From contig JACRCX010000062.1 of NCBI GenBank assembly GCA_016218815.1, positions 1 through 32,187 on the forward strand: a stretch of 32,187 bases of DNA, in the 5' to 3' direction. Source of the DNA: Deltaproteobacteria bacterium. Lineage in GTDB: Bacteria > Myxococcota_A > Polyangia > DRWM01 > JAAZOP01. Shown here in pieces: positions 29,082 through 32,187 of this stretch. Position numbers and translations under genes: made by a program. The notes beneath the pieces were generated by a model. The model worked only from the letters and a program-made list of their open reading frames with translations. It searched no databases and was not told where the DNA came from. How positions within the stretch are numbered: the stretch's first letter is position 1; each line of letters begins with the position of its first letter.

Positions 29082-30698
29082 ATGCGATCGTCCCTTCATC
29101 TTCCGCGGATCCTGCTCGCATGCCTCCTGCCCCTCGGCCTGTCCTGCGCCGAGACGGTGGCCTCCCAGCCCGATGTGGTCGCGGACGGGCGGCCGGAAAC
29201 CGCTGCCGACGGTGACGCGCCGGGCGATGCCGACGCGGAGGATGGCGTCGCTGCGGAGGCCGATGCCGACGCGCCCCCAGACGTTCCCCTTGATGGCATG
29301 GATGCGGACGCCGACACGCCCGAGGACGGACCCGTGGACGGAGACGCGGATGCGCCGCCCGACGTCGCTCCCGAAGGTGATGCCGACGCGGACGTCGATG
29401 CCGACGCCGACGTGCCGCCCGTCGACTCCCCCGACGGCGATGCGCCGCCGGAGGCCGACGCTCCCGCCGACCTGCCTGCCGAAGCCGAGGCGGAGGTGGG
29501 TGCGGACGCCGATGCGGATGCCGACGCCGACGCGGACGCCCCGGACGCCGTCGACGCGCCGGACGACGGCGGTCCTCCTCCCGGGCCCGGCACCTACCTC
29601 TATCGCCGCATCCCCGTCGGGGGCATGCGGGAAGCGAACGTCGTTGCCTTCCATCCGGACGGGTCGTACGCGCTCGTCCTCGAGCGCAACGAGGCCGTGC
29701 ACGTCTACGACTGGGCGACCGACACGGCGACGCGGGTCGACGTGCGCGTCGGAGGCCGAGCGGTCTACCTCGCCGACGTCGCGTTCGATCCCTCCGCATC
29801 CTTCGCGCTGATCGTCGGCTACGAGACGGTCTCCAGCGCGGACACGGGCATCGTCATCCAAGTGGACGACGCGGCGATCCGCGCCGGCAGCCCTTCGACC
29901 GCCTTCACGCGGCTCGGCGAGACGAGGGCGGGCGAGAGGTTCACGGCCCTCGAGTACCCGCCGCTCGGCGAGGGTCCGGCCGGCGACGGCCGACCGGTCG
30001 TGCTTTCGCAGTCCGGGCCGACGCCCGGCTACATCGCGCGCCTGCGGGAACTCGATCTCTCGACCCTGGCCTTCGCCGGTTTGGTCGAAGCCCGCCCGAC
30101 GAGCGCCGGCTGCGACGACCTCGCGTTCGCCGACAACGAGTTCGGCGGCTGGGGCATTGCGTTGGTCTGCGGCACGAACGGCGCGGACGCGCCGTACTAC
30201 ACCCGCATCGGCGGCGTGGGCGAATGGCGGGCCGGGCCGACCGCGACGCTGGGCAACACCTCGCGCGCCGCGCGCCACGGCGACGGCGACCTGGCCCTGG
30301 CCGTCTCGTGGTCCGGGCGCCGGCTGAACCGCTTCGAGGACGGGGCCTGGGTTCCGTACTCGTCCTCGCCCGGCTGGTCGACGCTCGGCGTCTGGGACGT
30401 CAGCTTCTCGCCCGACGGCCGCCGGGCGCTGGTGGTCGGTCGCGCCGGTGGCACGCCGCTACGCGGCACGGCGCTCGAATACCGCTACGACCTGTACACC
30501 TCCGGCGAGATCACCGACGTCTCGATCCCCGGCTTCGGGTCCGCTCCGTACCTGGGCGATTCGAACACCAACCTGAACGACTCCGCCTTCCGCCCCGGCT
30601 GCGACGGCGGCCTCATCGTCGGCGGCAACACCTCCTGGTCCGGCTCCACCGGCCTGCTGATCGAGTTCGAGATCGAAGGCGGGGTTGCGTGCCGGTGA
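29082..30698 (+). CDS. Lipoprotein with Asp/Ala/Pro-rich stalk and propeller-like domain
   Basis: The 538-residue product begins MRSSLHLPRILLACLLPLG and reaches a lipobox Leu-Ser-Cys22. Residues about 25-170 are a low-complexity stalk of Asp, Ala, Pro and Glu with ADADAD runs, which would be strongly negative and might bind Ca2+. From about 175 the chain is beta-rich with repeated blocks such as VVAFHPDGSYALVLERNEAVHVYDW, YLADVAFDPSASFALIVGY and VWDVSFSPDGRRALVVGR, the pattern of a WD40/YVTN-like propeller. It resembles surface adhesion or scaffold lipoproteins common in myxobacteria-like genomes. GAGGAGG lies 5 nt before the ATG. The frame is open far upstream only because it is antisense to the pseudokinase gene. 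Confidence 0.85.
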   Translation: MRSSLHLPRILLACLLPLGLSCAETVASQPDVVADGRPETAADGDAPGDADAEDGVAAEADADAPPDVPLDGMDADADTPEDGPVDGDADAPPDVAPEGDADADVDADADVPPVDSPDGDAPPEADAPADLPAEAEAEVGADADADADADADAPDAVDAPDDGGPPPGPGTYLYRRIPVGGMREANVVAFHPDGSYALVLERNEAVHVYDWATDTATRVDVRVGGRAVYLADVAFDPSASFALIVGYETVSSADTGIVIQVDDAAIRAGSPSTAFTRLGETRAGERFTALEYPPLGEGPAGDGRPVVLSQSGPTPGYIARLRELDLSTLAFAGLVEARPTSAGCDDLAFADNEFGGWGIALVCGTNGADAPYYTRIGGVGEWRAGPTATLGNTSRAARHGDGDLALAVSWSGRRLNRFEDGAWVPYSSSPGWSTLGVWDVSFSPDGRRALVVGRAGGTPLRGTALEYRYDLYTSGEITDVSIPGFGSAPYLGDSNTNLNDSAFRPGCDGGLIVGGNTSWSGSTGLLIEFEIEGGVACR

Positions 30699-30699
30699 G

Positions 30700-30749
30700 G
30701 TGAACCAAGACCAGTCGCGGGCCGAAACCCGCGGTTCGGATTGGTTCAC
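30700..30749. repeat. REP-like nested inverted repeat (copy 2)
   Basis: GTGAACCAA (30700-30708) pairs with TTGGTTCAC (30741-30749), and inside it CGCGGG (30716-30721) pairs with CCCGCG (30728-30733). The segment 30728-30741 is the reverse complement of ATCCGAACCGCGGG in copy 1. It starts 2 nt after the lipoprotein stop and could terminate its transcript. Confidence 0.8.
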
Positions 30750-30768
30750 AACGGCGGGGCTGTACTAG
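30741..30768 (+). promoter_or_regulatory. Possible promoter of queG, partly supplied by the repeat
   Basis: TTGGTT (30741-30746), which is the right arm of the REP-like repeat, and TACTAG (30763-30768) are 16 nt apart. The start would lie near 30775, 17 nt before the GTG. Confidence 0.35.
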
Positions 30769-30791
30769 CCTTTGCCTCCGCAGGAGGCGTC

Positions 30792-31559
30792 GTGCTCGAA
30801 GAGATCGTGCGCGAGCTTATGGAGGCCGAGCGGATCCCCGCCTGGGGAACCACGCCCATCGAATCGCTCGAGCCGGAAGGCGCCCACCTGCGCGAATGGC
30901 TCGCGCGAGGTTCCCACGGCGGCCTGTCCTACCTCGCCGACACCGCCGAAATCCGCGCCGATCCGACGCTCCCCGGAGCGCTGCGCGCCGGCGCTCGCGG
31001 CGCGATCCTCCTGGCCCTCCCGTACCGTCGCGGGCCGGCTACGGCCGACGAGCGTGGACGAATCGTCGCGGGCTGCTACCGCGGACGCAACTACCACTCG
31101 GTGTTCCGTGGCGTCCTGCGGCGGCTCGCCGGCCGACTGCGCCGCGCCGTCCCCGGCATCGCCCTGCGCACGTTCTGCGACGTCCTCCCCATCATGGAGA
31201 AACCGCTCGCCGTGCGCGCCGGCCTCGGCTGGCAGGGCCGGAATACCCTGGTCCTTCACCCGACGCTCGGCTCGACGTTCGTCCTCGGCGGTCTGCTGGT
31301 CGATCGTCCTTTGCCGGCCGCGCCGCGAATTCCCAATCGCTGCGGCGACTGCCGACGCTGCATCGACGCCTGTCCGACCGGGGCGCTCTCCCTGCCCGGA
31401 ATCCTGGACGCCGGTCGTTGCCTCTCCCGCTGGACCACCGCCGGGCTCGCCGTCCCCCCGGCGCTCCCCCGAGGCCCCTACGACCACGGTTGCGACGTCT
31501 GCCAGGACGTCTGCCCCTTCAGCACCGGACCCGCGCCCGAGCCCTTCCCCGGTCTCTGA
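30792..31559 (+). CDS. queG: Epoxyqueuosine reductase QueG, short form
   Basis: The 255-residue enzyme performs the last step of tRNA queuosine synthesis, reducing epoxyqueuosine with a cobalamin and two 4Fe-4S clusters. Cluster ligands are Cys184, Cys187, Cys190, Cys194 (CGDCRRCIDACP) and Cys210, Cys234, Cys237, Cys241 (CDVCQDVCP). The cobalamin-domain part has Asp130 in FCDVLPIMEKPLA, the likely acid, and GLGWQGRNTLVLHP. E. coli QueG has about 379 residues; the C-terminal HEAT-like tRNA-binding domain is missing here, so substrate contact must differ. Start is GTG 30792 with AGGAGG 4 nt upstream; earlier in-frame codons run into the REP-like repeat. Confidence 0.92.
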   Translation: MLEEIVRELMEAERIPAWGTTPIESLEPEGAHLREWLARGSHGGLSYLADTAEIRADPTLPGALRAGARGAILLALPYRRGPATADERGRIVAGCYRGRNYHSVFRGVLRRLAGRLRRAVPGIALRTFCDVLPIMEKPLAVRAGLGWQGRNTLVLHPTLGSTFVLGGLLVDRPLPAAPRIPNRCGDCRRCIDACPTGALSLPGILDAGRCLSRWTTAGLAVPPALPRGPYDHGCDVCQDVCPFSTGPAPEPFPGL

Positions 31560-31580
31560 CCCGATCTTCCCGATCTTGCC

Positions 31581-32187
31581 CTACCAGCGCAGTACGAGCG
31601 ATCCCGGCCCCAACGCGACCTCCGGCCCCGTCTCCGGCGGCGTCTCCGCCGACTCCCCGCCGAAGTCGGTATAGAAGAAGAGGACGGTGCCGGCCACGAG
31701 CGCCGCGCCGAACAGCCCGGCCATGACCCACGTCGTCACGTCCAACGCCTCGCCCCGCTCCGCGAGCGCCGAGTCCTCCGGCCTCCGCCCGCCGCTCACG
31801 TAATCGTCGTACGTCAGTTCGGCGAACGTCAGCGTGAAGATCGCCGTCAGCCCGAACGCCCCGGTCGCCCCGACCGCCGTCCAGAAGGCCCATTCCGGCA
31901 CCGGGGCCGGCCCTTCCACCGGCGCCGACGGCTCCAACTCGTCGAGAAACGCCTCGGGCTTCTCCATCCGGACATACAGCGGCGTCGTGATGCCGGCCAG
32001 CACATCGACCGGCCGCTCCACCGCCTCCGTGTCCGGCCATCGACCTTCGAGCGCATGCGCCCCTGGCGAAACGTAGACGACTTCGTCCAGCGGCGATGGA
32101 CCGACGGACTCGCCGTCCACGAAGATCTCCGCCCCGGGCTCCTCCACGAGGATCCGCACCGCTCCGACCTGCGGCGCCAGCCCGTCG
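31581..32187 (-). CDS. PEGA-domain membrane protein, 5' part outside the window
   Basis: The frame is open to the right edge, so the start is not seen; the GTG at 32159 is internal to the family pattern (APQVGAVRILVEEPGAEIFVDGESVGPSPLDE). This is a PEGA domain, a small beta unit usual in surface and signalling proteins. The rest has two hydrophobic segments, WAFWTAVGATGAFGLTAIFT and WVMAGLFGAALVAGTVLFFY, likely membrane helices. A short Gly/Pro/Glu-rich tail ends in LVLRW. PEGA plus two helices, usually after TPR repeats and a signal peptide, is common in Myxococcota. It converges with queG across 21 nt. Confidence 0.8.
   Translation of the reverse strand, partial: DGLAPQVGAVRILVEEPGAEIFVDGESVGPSPLDEVVYVSPGAHALEGRWPDTEAVERPVDVLAGITTPLYVRMEKPEAFLDELEPSAPVEGPAPVPEWAFWTAVGATGAFGLTAIFTLTFAELTYDDYVSGGRRPEDSALAERGEALDVTTWVMAGLFGAALVAGTVLFFYTDFGGESAETPPETGPEVALGPGSLVLRW

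Noticed and set aside
25707..30698. A continuous plus-strand open frame of more than 1,600 codons
   Set aside because: Its first two thirds are antisense to the pseudokinase gene and cross two repeats; only the part from the ATG at 29082, with its own ribosome site and lipobox, looks like a protein.

Overview
The window is about 32 kb of very GC-rich, densely coding bacterial DNA. Many lipoproteins (at least six likely lipoboxes) and beta-barrel-like proteins indicate a diderm. The signalling style (PilZ, receiver plus DUF4388, PEGA, kinase-like protein with zinc ribbon and TPR, FHA-type N-terminus, Asp/Ala-rich lipoproteins) points to Myxococcota or a related former deltaproteobacterium. This placement is inferred from gene content only; no rRNA is present.

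Left third (1-9.9 kb, all minus strand). At the edge is the N-terminus of a protein that probably carries an FHA domain further on. Its start overlaps the end of a helical-repeat lipoprotein whose start lies about 5 nt after a tRNA-Met(CAU) gene. Next are an HU-type nucleoid protein with a clear promoter, and a tight cluster transcribed in the order dnaX, ebfC, recR, outer-membrane lipoprotein, receiver-DUF4388 protein, class I/II aminotransferase. Upstream of dnaX is an MBL-fold hydrolase. The gaps, and even the dnaX linker and one signal peptide, carry degenerate 7-mer and 8-mer tandem repeats.

Molybdenum/tungsten locus (10.1-13.4 kb, plus strand). This is the most interesting part. A regulator made of an inactive tyrosine-recombinase fold plus two molybdate-binding Mop/TOBE domains (TunR-like architecture) is followed at once by a MOT1-family molybdate transporter and then by a lipoprotein-type SAM methyltransferase. 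A perfect 8-bp inverted repeat with a 10-bp gap, laid out like a Xer/dif site, covers the -10 region and the likely transcription start and ends 2 bp before the regulator's ATG. This predicts autorepression by an oxyanion-sensing former recombinase on a leaderless transcript.

Middle (13.5-25 kb). A CPA2-type antiporter, then release factor 3 (prfC), the SRP GTPase (ffh), a CBM9-like lipoprotein, a YkgJ-type cysteine-cluster protein, two surface or outer-membrane proteins of unknown role, a double PilZ protein, a TPR protein and methionine aminopeptidase (map). Several of these genes have a -10 element so close to the start codon, and no Shine-Dalgarno, that leaderless mRNAs are likely.

Right end (25-32 kb). 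An ECF-like sigma factor converges on a 956-residue membrane-anchored pseudokinase. Dispersed palindromic repeats lie between them and recur downstream. Then come an Asp/Ala/Pro-rich lipoprotein with a propeller-like C-terminal part, a short epoxyqueuosine reductase (queG), and a truncated PEGA-domain protein at the edge. There is no CRISPR array, transposase, phage gene or rRNA in the window.
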